Assembly: GCA_023393525.1 (NCBI GenBank)
Contig: JAEWKZ010000086.1
Coordinates: forward strand, 15,591-79,590
Length of the DNA stretch: 64,000 nucleotides
Origin: Pseudomonadota bacterium
GTDB taxonomy: Bacteria; Desulfobacterota; Desulfovibrionia; Desulfovibrionales; Desulfomicrobiaceae
Direction of reading: 5' to 3'
This document shows, piece by piece, positions 55,049 through 63,594 of this stretch (positions are counted from its first letter, which is position 1; every line of letters starts with the position of its first letter). The notes under the pieces were generated by a model. It searched no databases, was not told the origin of the DNA, and was given only the letters and a program-made list of their open reading frames with translations. A program made the position numbers and the translations under genes.

Positions 55049-55696
55049 ATGAAAAAGATGGCGCAAGTGCTTGTCGTGGTGTTTCTGGTCGTTGCCCTGC
55101 TGCCCGGATGCGCGACCATGTCCGACCAGAACCGCACCAAGGCCGAAGGCACCGGCGTAGGCGCGGTGCTGGGCGGTCTGCTCGGCTACGCCGTGGGCGG
55201 CGGACGCGGAGCGGCCATCGGAGCCGCGGCCGGCGCGGGCCTGGGCTTTCTGGTCGGCAACGAGATAGCCAAGCGCAAGCAGGCCTACGCAAGCACGGAG
55301 GAGTTTCTTGATGCCGAGATAGCCAACACGCAGGAGTACAACAAGACGGCCATCGCCTACAACGCGCAGCTTTCCAAGGACGTGGCCACGCTGGAAAAGC
55401 AGTCCAAGACCCTGCGCGCCCAGTACGACAAGGGCACGGTGGACAAGAAGGTTCTGGCGGCCAAGAGCGACGAGCTGCAGAAGAAGATCGACGCCAGCAA
55501 GAAGCTTGAAGACACCCTGGCCAAGGAGCTCGAGGTCCAGACCGCCATCCTGGCCGACGAGAAGAAGGCCCGTCCTGCCGGCGACCAGTACGTCGCGCGT
55601 CTGGAAAAGGAAGTCGGCACGCTGCAGAAGAACCTGGACAAGCTGCGGGATGGCAGCACCCAGCTGGCCCAGATCGACCAGAGGCTGAGCGTATGA
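55049..55696 (+). CDS. Outer-membrane-type lipoprotein with glycine zipper and coiled coil (TagQ position)
   Basis: 215 residues; GGAGG precedes ATG 55049 (GTG 55046 also possible). Lipobox LLPGC, with alanine after the cysteine, suggests outer-membrane sorting. Residues ~35-75 are a glycine zipper (GVGAVLGGLLGYAVGGGRG, AAIGAAAGAGLGFLVG), then ~130 residues of charged coiled coil. It occupies the place of TagQ, the lipoprotein that localises TagR to the outer membrane, but I cannot confirm sequence homology to TagQ. Its stop overlaps the next start (ATGA). Confidence 0.82.
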   Translation: MKKMAQVLVVVFLVVALLPGCATMSDQNRTKAEGTGVGAVLGGLLGYAVGGGRGAAIGAAAGAGLGFLVGNEIAKRKQAYASTEEFLDAEIANTQEYNKTAIAYNAQLSKDVATLEKQSKTLRAQYDKGTVDKKVLAAKSDELQKKIDASKKLEDTLAKELEVQTAILADEKKARPAGDQYVARLEKEVGTLQKNLDKLRDGSTQLAQIDQRLSV

Positions 55697-56235
55697 GGAC
55701 GGCGATACTCATTCCCATGCTGCTGGCGGCCATGTTGCTGGGCGGTTGCGCGGGCCAGCACGACCCGCGCACGGGCGGTTTCTTCGGCGGGGTGGCCGGG
55801 CTTGGCAGCGGCGGCTACAAGGATCGTGTGGCCGAGCGCGAGGCCCGGCTCGAAGAGTTGCGGGCCACCCAGCGCGAACTTGACGCCGAAAAGGGTCAAC
55901 TGGAGACCCAGAAATCGGCGGTCCAGGCCCTGGTCGACAAGGACCAGGCGCGGGTGAAGGCCATGCAGGCCGAGATAGCGGCCCTGGACAAGAAGACCAA
56001 AAGCCTCGCCGCCCAGGACGGCGCGGACGCGCAGCGCGTGGCCGATCTGCAGAAGCGCGTCGCGGACCTGAAAGGGAAGATGAACCGGCAGGCCTCGTCC
56101 CTGGATGATCTGGAAGGCAGCGGCCTTGGCGACGCGGACATGGACCTGCGCCGCAAGCAGCTCGAAAAGCAGCGCGACGCCCTGCGCAAGGAATACGATT
56201 TGCTCATGAAGATGCAGATGGAACTGGCCCAGTGA
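55693..56235 (+). CDS. Coiled-coil lipoprotein
   Basis: 180 residues. Lipobox MLLGGC followed by AGQ, a short glycine-rich stretch (GGFFGGVAGLGSGG) and then almost continuous heptads to the end (KRVADLKGKMNRQASSLDDL). Shares the plan of the preceding lipoprotein (lipid anchor, glycine segment, coiled coil), suggesting a duplicated pair. Overlaps its neighbours on both sides as ATGA/GTGA. Confidence 0.82.
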   Translation: MRTAILIPMLLAAMLLGGCAGQHDPRTGGFFGGVAGLGSGGYKDRVAEREARLEELRATQRELDAEKGQLETQKSAVQALVDKDQARVKAMQAEIAALDKKTKSLAAQDGADAQRVADLQKRVADLKGKMNRQASSLDDLEGSGLGDADMDLRRKQLEKQRDALRKEYDLLMKMQMELAQ

Positions 56236-57335
56236 GGGTGGCGTGTTTCTGGATGCTGGCCGCGATGCTGGCCTTGATGACTCCTGCGGGGGCGCAGTGC
56301 GCCCCCCTGGAGGAGATCCGCCGGATTCTGCTGCGCGAGGCCCTGGTTCCCCCGAATCATGCGGACCTGGAAAAACTGGACGAGGCCGGTCTGCCCGCCT
56401 TTCTGGAACGGTTCGACCCTTATGCGCGCTATTTCCCGGCGCGGGAATACCAGTCTCCCGTGACCGGACGCGAGGCCTGGATCGGCATCGGCGCGGAGCT
56501 GATCGTGCGCGGCGAGGGGATTTACCTTTCCGTCTTCCGTGGCGGCGCGGCGGACACGGCGGGAGTGCCGGACCGCTCCCGTCTGCTGGCCGTGGACGGC
56601 AAGGCCGTGGCCGGGCTCGATGCCCAGGCCGTGGCGGCACTGCTCAGGGGGGAGGAAGACACTCTCGTGCGCCTGACGTTGGCCCGGCCCGGCGGGGCTG
56701 ATTTTGACGTCCGGGTCGCGCGCGAGGCCTTCAAGCCCCTGGACGTGGAGCCCGTGCCGCCGGGGGACCGGCAGGTGCTGCGCGTCCGGGAGTTCGTCGG
56801 CGGCATGACCCGGCCCGCGCTGCAGGCCACCATCGATTTTCTGGCCCGAAAGGGCGCGGGGCGTGACGGGCTGCTGATCATCGACCTGCGCGACGCGGGC
56901 GGCGGCGATCTTTACGAGGCCTTCGACATGGCCGGCATGTTCCTGCCTGCGGGAACGCTTCTGGGCACCATCCAGGACCGGGGCGAGATGGCGCGCGCAG
57001 TGCGGGCCCCGTCAGGGGAAAAGTACTCCATGCCGCTGGCCCTCATCGTCGGCCCGGACACGGCCAGCTCCGCCGAGATCTTCGCCGGGGCCCTGCACCG
57101 GCAGGGCCGGGCCCTGCTTGTGGGGCGGCGCACCCACGGCAAGTGCAGCTCCCAGACCGACGCCCGCCTGTCCGACGGCTCGGTGCTGCGCTACACGAAC
57201 CGGGACGTCCTGCTCCCGGATGGCAGCTCCTGCTCCGGGGCGGGCCTCGTGCCGGACAGGGAAGTGTCCGAGGCCGAGCTTATGGATCTGGCGGGGCTTG
57301 TGCGGGTGGTGGACAGCATCCTGGCCGGGAAATGA
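56232..57335 (+). CDS. Secreted S41 (Ctp/tail-specific) protease with PDZ domain
   Basis: 367 residues from GTG 56232, overlapping the lipoprotein stop. Signal peptide (ACFWMLAAMLALMTPAGA), a helical N-terminal part, a PDZ domain (~75-160, AWIGIGAELIVRGEGIYLSVF and SRLLAVDGKAVAG), then the S41 core. The Ser-Lys dyad is conserved by spacing: S279 in GPDTASSAEIFAGAL and K304 in RRTHGKCSSQ, 25 residues apart as in photosystem D1 protease. It probably cleaves a periplasmic substrate, perhaps a component of this operon. Two cysteines near the C-terminus (CSSQ, SSCSGAG) could form a disulfide. Confidence 0.87.
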   Translation: MRVACFWMLAAMLALMTPAGAQCAPLEEIRRILLREALVPPNHADLEKLDEAGLPAFLERFDPYARYFPAREYQSPVTGREAWIGIGAELIVRGEGIYLSVFRGGAADTAGVPDRSRLLAVDGKAVAGLDAQAVAALLRGEEDTLVRLTLARPGGADFDVRVAREAFKPLDVEPVPPGDRQVLRVREFVGGMTRPALQATIDFLARKGAGRDGLLIIDLRDAGGGDLYEAFDMAGMFLPAGTLLGTIQDRGEMARAVRAPSGEKYSMPLALIVGPDTASSAEIFAGALHRQGRALLVGRRTHGKCSSQTDARLSDGSVLRYTNRDVLLPDGSSCSGAGLVPDREVSEAELMDLAGLVRVVDSILAGK

Positions 57336-57436
57336 TTTTTGAATGGAGCTGCCGGGACGAACCGCAGTCACGGCCTGATCGAAATTGGGGACTGTCGTTC
57401 GCGCCGAGAATCAAGCGCGTTGAACACGGAGGCAAA

Positions 57437-58147
57437 ATGAAAGCTTGGCTCGCTCTTCTTTTTTTCATGCTGATTCTGGCGCATCCGGCTCTGGCCTCCG
57501 AACCGGCCCATGACGCGCTTCCGCCCGAGCTGCTCAGGCTGCGGGACGAAGGGCGGCTCACGGTCAGGGCCCTGTGGGCCTGGAAGCTGGTCCCGCCGTC
57601 CACTGCGGAAACGGCCATGGCGTTCCGCGTCCTGGGCCTGGACCTCATTTCCGCCGACAGGGCGCAGCTTGCTTCCTGGCTGGGGCAAGCGGATGAGGGG
57701 AAGCTCGTGTTGAGCCAAGACCAGCGAGATGTTCTCGAACAGCTGATCAGCCGCATGGATGAAGGTTTGCCCGCAGGCGGACAGGCCGCTTCCGGGGCAG
57801 CTGACTCCGGGGAGCTTCCCGTGGCCGAAGCCGGCGGCAAGGTCGAGGCTCCGAATCTCGCCAAAATGCTTGAAGATCTTGGCGCCCGGGCTGACGGCGG
57901 CGATCCCGGGGCGAAGGTCGGCCTGGCCCTTGCGGTCAGGGCCGGCATCGACGGAGCGCCCGACCCGATCCGGTCCGTGGCCCTGCTTGAGGAAGCCGCG
58001 GGAGCGGGGGATGCCGATGCCATGGCGCTGTTGGCAGACGAATACGAGTCCGGCCTGTGGGTGCCGCAGGATGTTGAGAAGGCCGGGCAGCTGCGCCGGA
58101 AGGCCGCGGAAGCCGGATCGCAACTGGCGCAGTGGGGGGTCAAATGA
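57437..58147 (+). CDS. Secreted protein with TVRAL domain and Sel1-like repeats
   Basis: 236 residues; CGGAGG precedes ATG 57437. Signal peptide (WLALLFFMLILAHPALA). Residues ~28-110 form the domain shared with genes at 60305 and 63595: LLRLRDEGRLTVRALWAWKL and ISADRAQLASWLGQADEGKLVLS. The C-terminal ~90 residues resemble Sel1/TPR-like repeats (PIRSVALLEEAAGAGDADAMALLADEYESG, then VEKAGQLRRKAAEAGS), usual protein-interaction modules. It overlaps the next gene (ATGA). About 100 bases separate it from the S41 protease; I see no terminator there. Confidence 0.8.
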   Translation: MKAWLALLFFMLILAHPALASEPAHDALPPELLRLRDEGRLTVRALWAWKLVPPSTAETAMAFRVLGLDLISADRAQLASWLGQADEGKLVLSQDQRDVLEQLISRMDEGLPAGGQAASGAADSGELPVAEAGGKVEAPNLAKMLEDLGARADGGDPGAKVGLALAVRAGIDGAPDPIRSVALLEEAAGAGDADAMALLADEYESGLWVPQDVEKAGQLRRKAAEAGSQLAQWGVK

Positions 58148-60288
58148 ACAGCGCGGCAATGCACCGGACAGTCGTTTTGGCTCTGGCCCTGGTTATTGCC
58201 TGGGCAAGCGTTTCTCTCGCCTCGGAACTGAAACAGCCCACGCAGGCCGAGATGGTCGAACAGATCGCCGTGGACGACAGCCTGAAGGCGGTCATGAAGG
58301 CCTTTCTCAGCGCGGGCTTGACGTACGACTCGCTCCCGGAAGGGGCAAGCGGGGAGCTTCGCGCCGCGCTTGAGTACTGGAAGGGAAACAAGGACGGACT
58401 CAAGGAATTTGCGGGCAGGATCGGCAAGCTGGCCGGTTCCAACCGCGAGCAGCTCCTGGACATGATCAAGAACAAAAAACTGCGCGAGTTCGCTGTCGCC
58501 GCGCTGGACGAGAGCGCCTCCGGGGCTTTCCGCAATGTCGGCACCGACGGATTGAAAAAGATTGTGGCCTACAGCGGAGACGCCCTGGACGAAGCCGGAG
58601 TTCGGGCGTTGGCGCTCATGAATCGGGTCGATGACGCCATCACCTCGCTGGGGAAGGTTCCGGCGCAGCTGGCCAAGGAGCTCAACGAAGCCCTGCGGCA
58701 ACTCACTCCAACAAAGCTCCGGGCGGCCCGGCAAATCTTGTCCGAAAAAGGCGTCAAGACGGTGGTGAAGGAGTACCTGGTCAAAAACCCCGGCGTCATC
58801 GGCACCTTTGTCGACGGCGCTTTTGTCCTGCTCGTCGACGCGCCCGCCCTGTGGGCCATGAGCGACGCCGAGGAAGCGGCGGCCAGCGCCACGGGCACGG
58901 GTTTCGGCTTTGCGGCCCAGACGGCCGGGACGGCCGCCACCGCCGCGCTGGGAGGGGGCTTTTTGCCGGGCCTGGTGGTCAGTTGGACAAGTTCGCAGGT
59001 CAAGGAAGCTGTCACGGAGATGATCATGCTTCAGTACGATCTCGCCAACGCGGCCATGAAAGAGCAGTGGGCGGACATGGAGCTGCGCATGAACGCCATT
59101 CGCGGCATGCTCAAGGTCGACGAACTGCTCAAGACCGGGAAAGTGGCCAAGGCCGCCGACTATCTGGCCAAGGTCGAACGCTACGCCATGGAGCACAATT
59201 TCCCTAGCGAGGGCGTTTTCGAGAAAATTCAAGACTTGAAGGGCATCGTGGCCAAGGCCGAGGAGCGCAGGGCTGCCAATCAGGTCATTGCCCAGGCGCG
59301 GGTGCCGTACATGTACGGGTACAGGCTGGCCAGCCAGGGGCGAAATCTGACCCAGGCCCGGGCGCACGTCGAGGAGGCCCTGGCCGTGCTGCAGGAGGCT
59401 GTGGGGCGCTACCCCGAGCTTGCGGATAGGGTGCGGCAGACGCAGGAACTGATCGCGCAGATCGACCGCATGATCGCGGGCGCTCCTCCCCTGGGGCAGG
59501 CAACGGTCAGCGGGCCGGACTCGGTGGCGCCCGGAGAGGTCGTGCATTTCGAGGTCAGCCTGACCGGCGGCATCCCCGATTATCGGCCGGTGGACATGGG
59601 CGGCTACGGATTGTCCACAGGCGCGGTGTTCTACTGGGAGGCCCCGGCGGAACCAGGCGTGCGGACCGTGACCTTCAGGATCCGGGACGACGCGGGAAAG
59701 ATCGCCGAGGTGACCAAGGATGTGGAGGTGGCTGGTGATACCCAGGACACGGAGATGACCGGAGAGATATGGGAAATCATGCAGAACACGCCCGTAATGA
59801 CCATCACCATGCCGCTCAAGACGTTCAAGGTGAAGATTACTCCGGGCGCAAAAATCTCTTTTCCCGTGGATTACAAATCGGGCGACTTCCAGATCAAGGG
59901 CTCGGGCCTCGTCACGCTGTCCGGAGACGGCCGGATGATTGAACTTTTGAGCATGGATACGGAAAGCATCGATATTAAATCCGGTGAAGTCTGGGGGCAG
60001 GAAGAGCTGCGGGTCGGGCCTTTCAAACTGTATTCCGCAGACAGGAGAAATCATGACGCTCCGGCTTCCGTAACCAATGCCGACAGACTTTATTATGTCT
60101 ACGCTTCGGGATTCAAGGAAGACAGGGGAACCCTTCGCATGGGTGAGGCGGAGTTCGGATACGACAGCGGCAACAACTTCGTGAAAAAGGGTTTCAAGTG
60201 GCACGATGTGCAACGCCTGGATTCCTCTTCCAACTACTATTCCCACTATGAGACGATTTATTTTCATTTCGACGAAGACAGGAAGTGA
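58144..60288 (+). CDS. Large secreted/envelope protein of unknown function (714 aa)
   Basis: 714 residues from ATG 58144 (overlap with the previous stop). Signal peptide (RTVVLALALVIAWASVSLA). A helical N-terminal half includes a hydrophobic glycine/alanine-rich stretch around 240-285 (FGFAAQTAGTAATAALGGGF) that could enter a membrane. A TPR-like helical part follows (~300-440, VEEALAVLQEAVGRYPELADRV). Around 450-540 is an Ig/PKD-like beta domain (GPDSVAPGEVVHFEVSLTGG, VRTVTFRIRDDAGKIAEVTKDVEV), then a beta-rich C-terminal domain. No family recognised as a whole. It lacks the TVRAL domain of its neighbours. Confidence 0.8.
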   Translation: MNSAAMHRTVVLALALVIAWASVSLASELKQPTQAEMVEQIAVDDSLKAVMKAFLSAGLTYDSLPEGASGELRAALEYWKGNKDGLKEFAGRIGKLAGSNREQLLDMIKNKKLREFAVAALDESASGAFRNVGTDGLKKIVAYSGDALDEAGVRALALMNRVDDAITSLGKVPAQLAKELNEALRQLTPTKLRAARQILSEKGVKTVVKEYLVKNPGVIGTFVDGAFVLLVDAPALWAMSDAEEAAASATGTGFGFAAQTAGTAATAALGGGFLPGLVVSWTSSQVKEAVTEMIMLQYDLANAAMKEQWADMELRMNAIRGMLKVDELLKTGKVAKAADYLAKVERYAMEHNFPSEGVFEKIQDLKGIVAKAEERRAANQVIAQARVPYMYGYRLASQGRNLTQARAHVEEALAVLQEAVGRYPELADRVRQTQELIAQIDRMIAGAPPLGQATVSGPDSVAPGEVVHFEVSLTGGIPDYRPVDMGGYGLSTGAVFYWEAPAEPGVRTVTFRIRDDAGKIAEVTKDVEVAGDTQDTEMTGEIWEIMQNTPVMTITMPLKTFKVKITPGAKISFPVDYKSGDFQIKGSGLVTLSGDGRMIELLSMDTESIDIKSGEVWGQEELRVGPFKLYSADRRNHDAPASVTNADRLYYVYASGFKEDRGTLRMGEAEFGYDSGNNFVKKGFKWHDVQRLDSSSNYYSHYETIYFHFDEDRK

Positions 60289-60304
60289 TACCCAAGGAGG
60301 AAGA

Positions 60305-62893
60305 ATGAGACAAATTCTCAGGGCGCAGTTGTTGGCAGTGTTGTTTGTGGCGGTGGTGGGCGGTTTGTGTTTTGATCATGGCCGCGCCTTTGCCTCTGCC
60401 GTGGAAACCGCCACCGGCCCCGAGGGGCTGCTCGAACTCGAACAACAGGGCAAGACCACTGTGCGCGCCCTGCGTGCCTGGGGTCAATTGCCGGACAAAT
60501 ACATGAGCCTCGCCCAGAAGATGCGTCAGGAGGCGGGTCTTGACCTTCTGGGCGCCGACCTGGAACAGGTCGAACTCTGGAGCGCCCAGGACGACACGCT
60601 CATGGCCCCGTACCGGGCCGAGCTGACCGAGCTTGCGGGCTACCTGGAGCGGGGCGAGCATCTGCAGTGGACGCCCGCTGCCGAGGGGGCGTCGGTGCCG
60701 GCCGGGACCCTGGTGCGCAGTGGCGGCACGCGCTGGACCCAGGCCGTGGACGGACCGGCGACAATTCCTGCGGCCTCGGCCCAGCCCGTCCAGACAGACG
60801 CGGCGGCGGCCGAACCCGCCGCATCGAACGGGACGAATACGGCGGCCTCCCTGCCTGCGACCGCTCCCGGCGACCCGGGGCCAAGCGATGGCGTGGAGTT
60901 TCCCCTCAACGATCAGGTGCCGGGAACGTACAGGGTCAAATTGCAGGTGGAGGGGCTTTCCGTCGCCGCTTCGCAGGACGACCCCTATTTCCAGCGGCGT
61001 CTGCAGCGCATGCTGCCCGAGGATCCCGCCGTGCTGGCAGGGGAGAAAGCGTATTTCAACAAGCTTGACGAATATCTGAACGTCAACCCCGTGCTTGAAG
61101 GCGACGCTTCCTACAACCTCGTCCTGGGGTTCGCCACCCCGGACACGCCGGTGGTCATCCGCGTCGACGCCCCCGAGAACCCCGAGATCCCCTTGAGCGA
61201 AAGGGAGATCGCGGACGGGGTTTCCTATCGCGTGGCCGGCAAGTCGGTTTATGTGTACGAACACGACGAGGCCAGGGGCGACGCCGACATCGGTTTCGAT
61301 GACAAGGTGGACGGCGTGGTGCGCTGGACCCCCCGCGTCGACCCCGGCACCGGTCGCCCGGTCGGTCCCAGGGTTCTGGGCATATACATGTCCTACCGGA
61401 TCAAGAAGTACATCGGCGATAACGAACTGGGCACCTTGCGCACCAGCCAGCACCGCATCGGCTGGGTCGTGGCGGCCATGCCGGGCGACGTGTACGAGCA
61501 TGAGGGCGCGCTGTACGCCGTGGGTCAGGAGGAGTCCCTGTCGGCGGGCGTTTCCGCCGGACCGGCTCCCGCGCCGGAGAAGTTTGATTTTCAGTTGCCG
61601 CAGTACGCCCTGGACGAGACCGCCATCGGCCTTTCGGAGGATCTGCGCCATGTGGCCTGGGTCGAGGGCGAGAAAGAGGGAAAGAAGCGCGTTGTCGTCA
61701 ACGGCCTTCCCGGCAAGTGGTACGATGACGTGAAGGGATATGCCTTGCGCTTCACCCCCGGGGGCGAGATGTTGCGTTTTGAAGCGGAACTGGGCGGCAA
61801 GGAGATCCCGGTGTTCAACGGGGCCGACGGGCCGATCTTTGACGACATCGGATTTGTGGAGATGAGCGCGAGCGGAAACCACGTCCTGGCCGGAGGCAAG
61901 GCGGGGGACGTGTACCGGGTCTATCTCGACGGCAAGCAGGTGCGTGAGACGAGCGTCTCCGTGCGGGACGGAGCCGTGTCCGATAACGGAAAAGCCGTCT
62001 GGATCGAAGGGGGCCGGGACCCTCACAACGGGGCCGAGTTCGCCATGGTCGTGAGCGCAGACGGTTCCGAAGGGCAAAAGTATCCGGCCATTCACGGCAG
62101 CCCCCGCTTCACGCAGAATCGCGCCGAACTCTATTATATCGCCGGAAAAGAGGGCGGGGACCGCTTTCTGGTGCGCGACGGCGAAGAACTGAAGCCCACC
62201 ATGGGCAGCGGCTACAAGTTCACGGTGACCCCCGACGGCGCCTTTTACGCCTATGTCGCGCAGCTCGACGCGGTGAGGTCGATGGTGGTCAACGGGCAGA
62301 TCGGTCCCGATTTCACTGAAATCTGGGATCCGGCCACCTTCAGCGCCGACGGCCAGCGGCACATCTATTCGGCCAGGAAGGGGAAGGAAGCTTTTCTGGT
62401 GGTCGATGGCCAGATCGTTTCCCACGGCTTCGGAGCGCTGGAAAGCGTCGTCGGCGAAACCTTCAGCCCCGACGGCAGCCGCTGGGCAGCGGGCTTTCAG
62501 CTCAGTGGCGAGGAATACGTCGTCGTCGCGGACGGCAAGGAGATAGGCCGGGGCCAGGGCTCGCCCCGGCGGATCGTTTTCAGCCCCGACGGGAGCAGGG
62601 TGGCGTGGCTGGAGAAGCGGAAGAAGTCCGCGCGCGTCTGCCTCGATGGACAGGCCGGGCCGGAGGCGGGGGACATCTACGACGAGGAGCCCCCGCAGTT
62701 CAGCCCCGACGGGCGGCATCTGATCTACTTCACCCGCGACCGCACGGAAAAGAAGATGCGCATCGTCGTGTTCGGCGGCGAGGAACGCGTTCACGATCTC
62801 ATTCCGCCTCGCGCGGTGTTCGTGGAGGGCGGCCTTGAGTACCTGGCCATCGACGGGACCCACTTCCGGCGCGAAAGCATTCCCCTCGACTAG
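60305..62893 (+). CDS. Secreted TVRAL-domain protein with beta-propeller-like repeats
   Basis: 862 residues; AAGGAGG precedes ATG 60305. Signal peptide then the shared domain (LLELEQQGKTTVRALRAWGQLP, with LLGADLEQVELW). A proline/alanine linker (~160-210) leads to a middle beta domain (~220-430). From about 445 onward come repeated units with FSPDGSRxAW, FTPGGEMLRFEA, VTPDGAFYAYVA and FSPDGRHLIYFT, the WD40/TolB/DPP-IV-type blade pattern. Probably a ligand- or protein-binding propeller in the periplasm. A hairpin follows the gene. Confidence 0.8.
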   Translation: MRQILRAQLLAVLFVAVVGGLCFDHGRAFASAVETATGPEGLLELEQQGKTTVRALRAWGQLPDKYMSLAQKMRQEAGLDLLGADLEQVELWSAQDDTLMAPYRAELTELAGYLERGEHLQWTPAAEGASVPAGTLVRSGGTRWTQAVDGPATIPAASAQPVQTDAAAAEPAASNGTNTAASLPATAPGDPGPSDGVEFPLNDQVPGTYRVKLQVEGLSVAASQDDPYFQRRLQRMLPEDPAVLAGEKAYFNKLDEYLNVNPVLEGDASYNLVLGFATPDTPVVIRVDAPENPEIPLSEREIADGVSYRVAGKSVYVYEHDEARGDADIGFDDKVDGVVRWTPRVDPGTGRPVGPRVLGIYMSYRIKKYIGDNELGTLRTSQHRIGWVVAAMPGDVYEHEGALYAVGQEESLSAGVSAGPAPAPEKFDFQLPQYALDETAIGLSEDLRHVAWVEGEKEGKKRVVVNGLPGKWYDDVKGYALRFTPGGEMLRFEAELGGKEIPVFNGADGPIFDDIGFVEMSASGNHVLAGGKAGDVYRVYLDGKQVRETSVSVRDGAVSDNGKAVWIEGGRDPHNGAEFAMVVSADGSEGQKYPAIHGSPRFTQNRAELYYIAGKEGGDRFLVRDGEELKPTMGSGYKFTVTPDGAFYAYVAQLDAVRSMVVNGQIGPDFTEIWDPATFSADGQRHIYSARKGKEAFLVVDGQIVSHGFGALESVVGETFSPDGSRWAAGFQLSGEEYVVVADGKEIGRGQGSPRRIVFSPDGSRVAWLEKRKKSARVCLDGQAGPEAGDIYDEEPPQFSPDGRHLIYFTRDRTEKKMRIVVFGGEERVHDLIPPRAVFVEGGLEYLAIDGTHFRRESIPLD

Positions 62894-62901
62894 AAAAGAA
62901 G

Positions 62902-62943
62902 GCGGCCCGTTCCCCGGTCAGGAGCGGGCCGCTTTCATCTTTA
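62902..62943 (+). terminator. Terminator-like hairpin after the propeller gene
   Basis: GCGGCCCG (62902-62909) pairs with CGGGCCGC (62925-62932), followed by TTTCATCTTT. The T-run is imperfect, and the next gene follows within 15 bases, so it may be a partial terminator. Confidence 0.6.
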
Positions 62944-62957
62944 AAAAGGAGACGGAA

Positions 62958-63572
62958 ATGGCGGAAGAAAGAAGAGCTTCGGCCAAAAAACGCTCCAAGC
63001 CCGCAAGTCCGCTGACCCCTGAGCAGACAACGGCCTGGGTGCGAACCTATGGCCGCCACTCGCGCATCTACGCCTGGGGTTTCTTCGCGCTGATCCTGCC
63101 CGTGATCCTGGGACTGATCTGGTGGGAGATGGGCGAGATAAATGAAGACGTGATCTACTCCTTCGGGTTCGCGGCCGCAGTGACTTTTCTTCTGGCCCGA
63201 TGGTCCCGCAAGCGGACGACGCAGAGCTGGACCGGGGTGGTGGAGGAGCTGTTCATGAAAAAGGTGCGGACGCGCCGCGACGGGGATCAGCAGGGCGATG
63301 CCGTCTACAGCCCCAGGGCCAAAATCCGTGCCCGGGGTGGCAAGAGGCTGACCCTGCGTCTATCCGAGGCCCTGTACGGGTATTTCGCCCCCGGCGACAT
63401 GGTGTTCAAGATTTCCGGGCTGGACTGGCCGGAAAAGGCGGAGCTGGACCGCGAGGAGCGGGTCTGCCTGGCCTGCGGCAACCTCTACACCCAGGGCGCG
63501 GGGACGTGTCCGCGCTGCCGAGCCCCGGAGCCGGACCACGGGACGCTGGTCCGCCTGGTCGGATGCGAGTGA
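62958..63572 (+). CDS. Membrane protein with C-terminal zinc ribbon
   Basis: 204 residues; AAGGAGA precedes ATG 62958. A basic cytoplasmic-looking N-terminus is followed by two membrane helices (IYAWGFFALILPVILGLIWW and VIYSFGFAAAVTFLLARW). The C-terminal domain ends in a four-cysteine zinc ribbon, CLACGNLYTQGAGTCPRC. Beta strands between (KIRARGGKRLTLRL, MVFKISGLDW) may form a small barrel. Function unknown; it is the one inner-membrane protein among secreted neighbours at this end. Confidence 0.8.
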   Translation: MAEERRASAKKRSKPASPLTPEQTTAWVRTYGRHSRIYAWGFFALILPVILGLIWWEMGEINEDVIYSFGFAAAVTFLLARWSRKRTTQSWTGVVEELFMKKVRTRRDGDQQGDAVYSPRAKIRARGGKRLTLRLSEALYGYFAPGDMVFKISGLDWPEKAELDREERVCLACGNLYTQGAGTCPRCRAPEPDHGTLVRLVGCE

Positions 63573-63594
63573 ACCAATACAAGGGAGGCCGCCC

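Noticed and set aside
57280..60267. Open frame of about 995 codons on the minus strand
   Set aside because: Antisense to the Sel1-like and 714-residue proteins, which have signal peptides, ribosome sites and coupled starts. The composition is that of a shadow frame.
60194..62863. Open frame of about 889 codons on the minus strand
   Set aside because: Antisense to the propeller protein, whose repeated FSPDG units and signal peptide show it is the coding strand.
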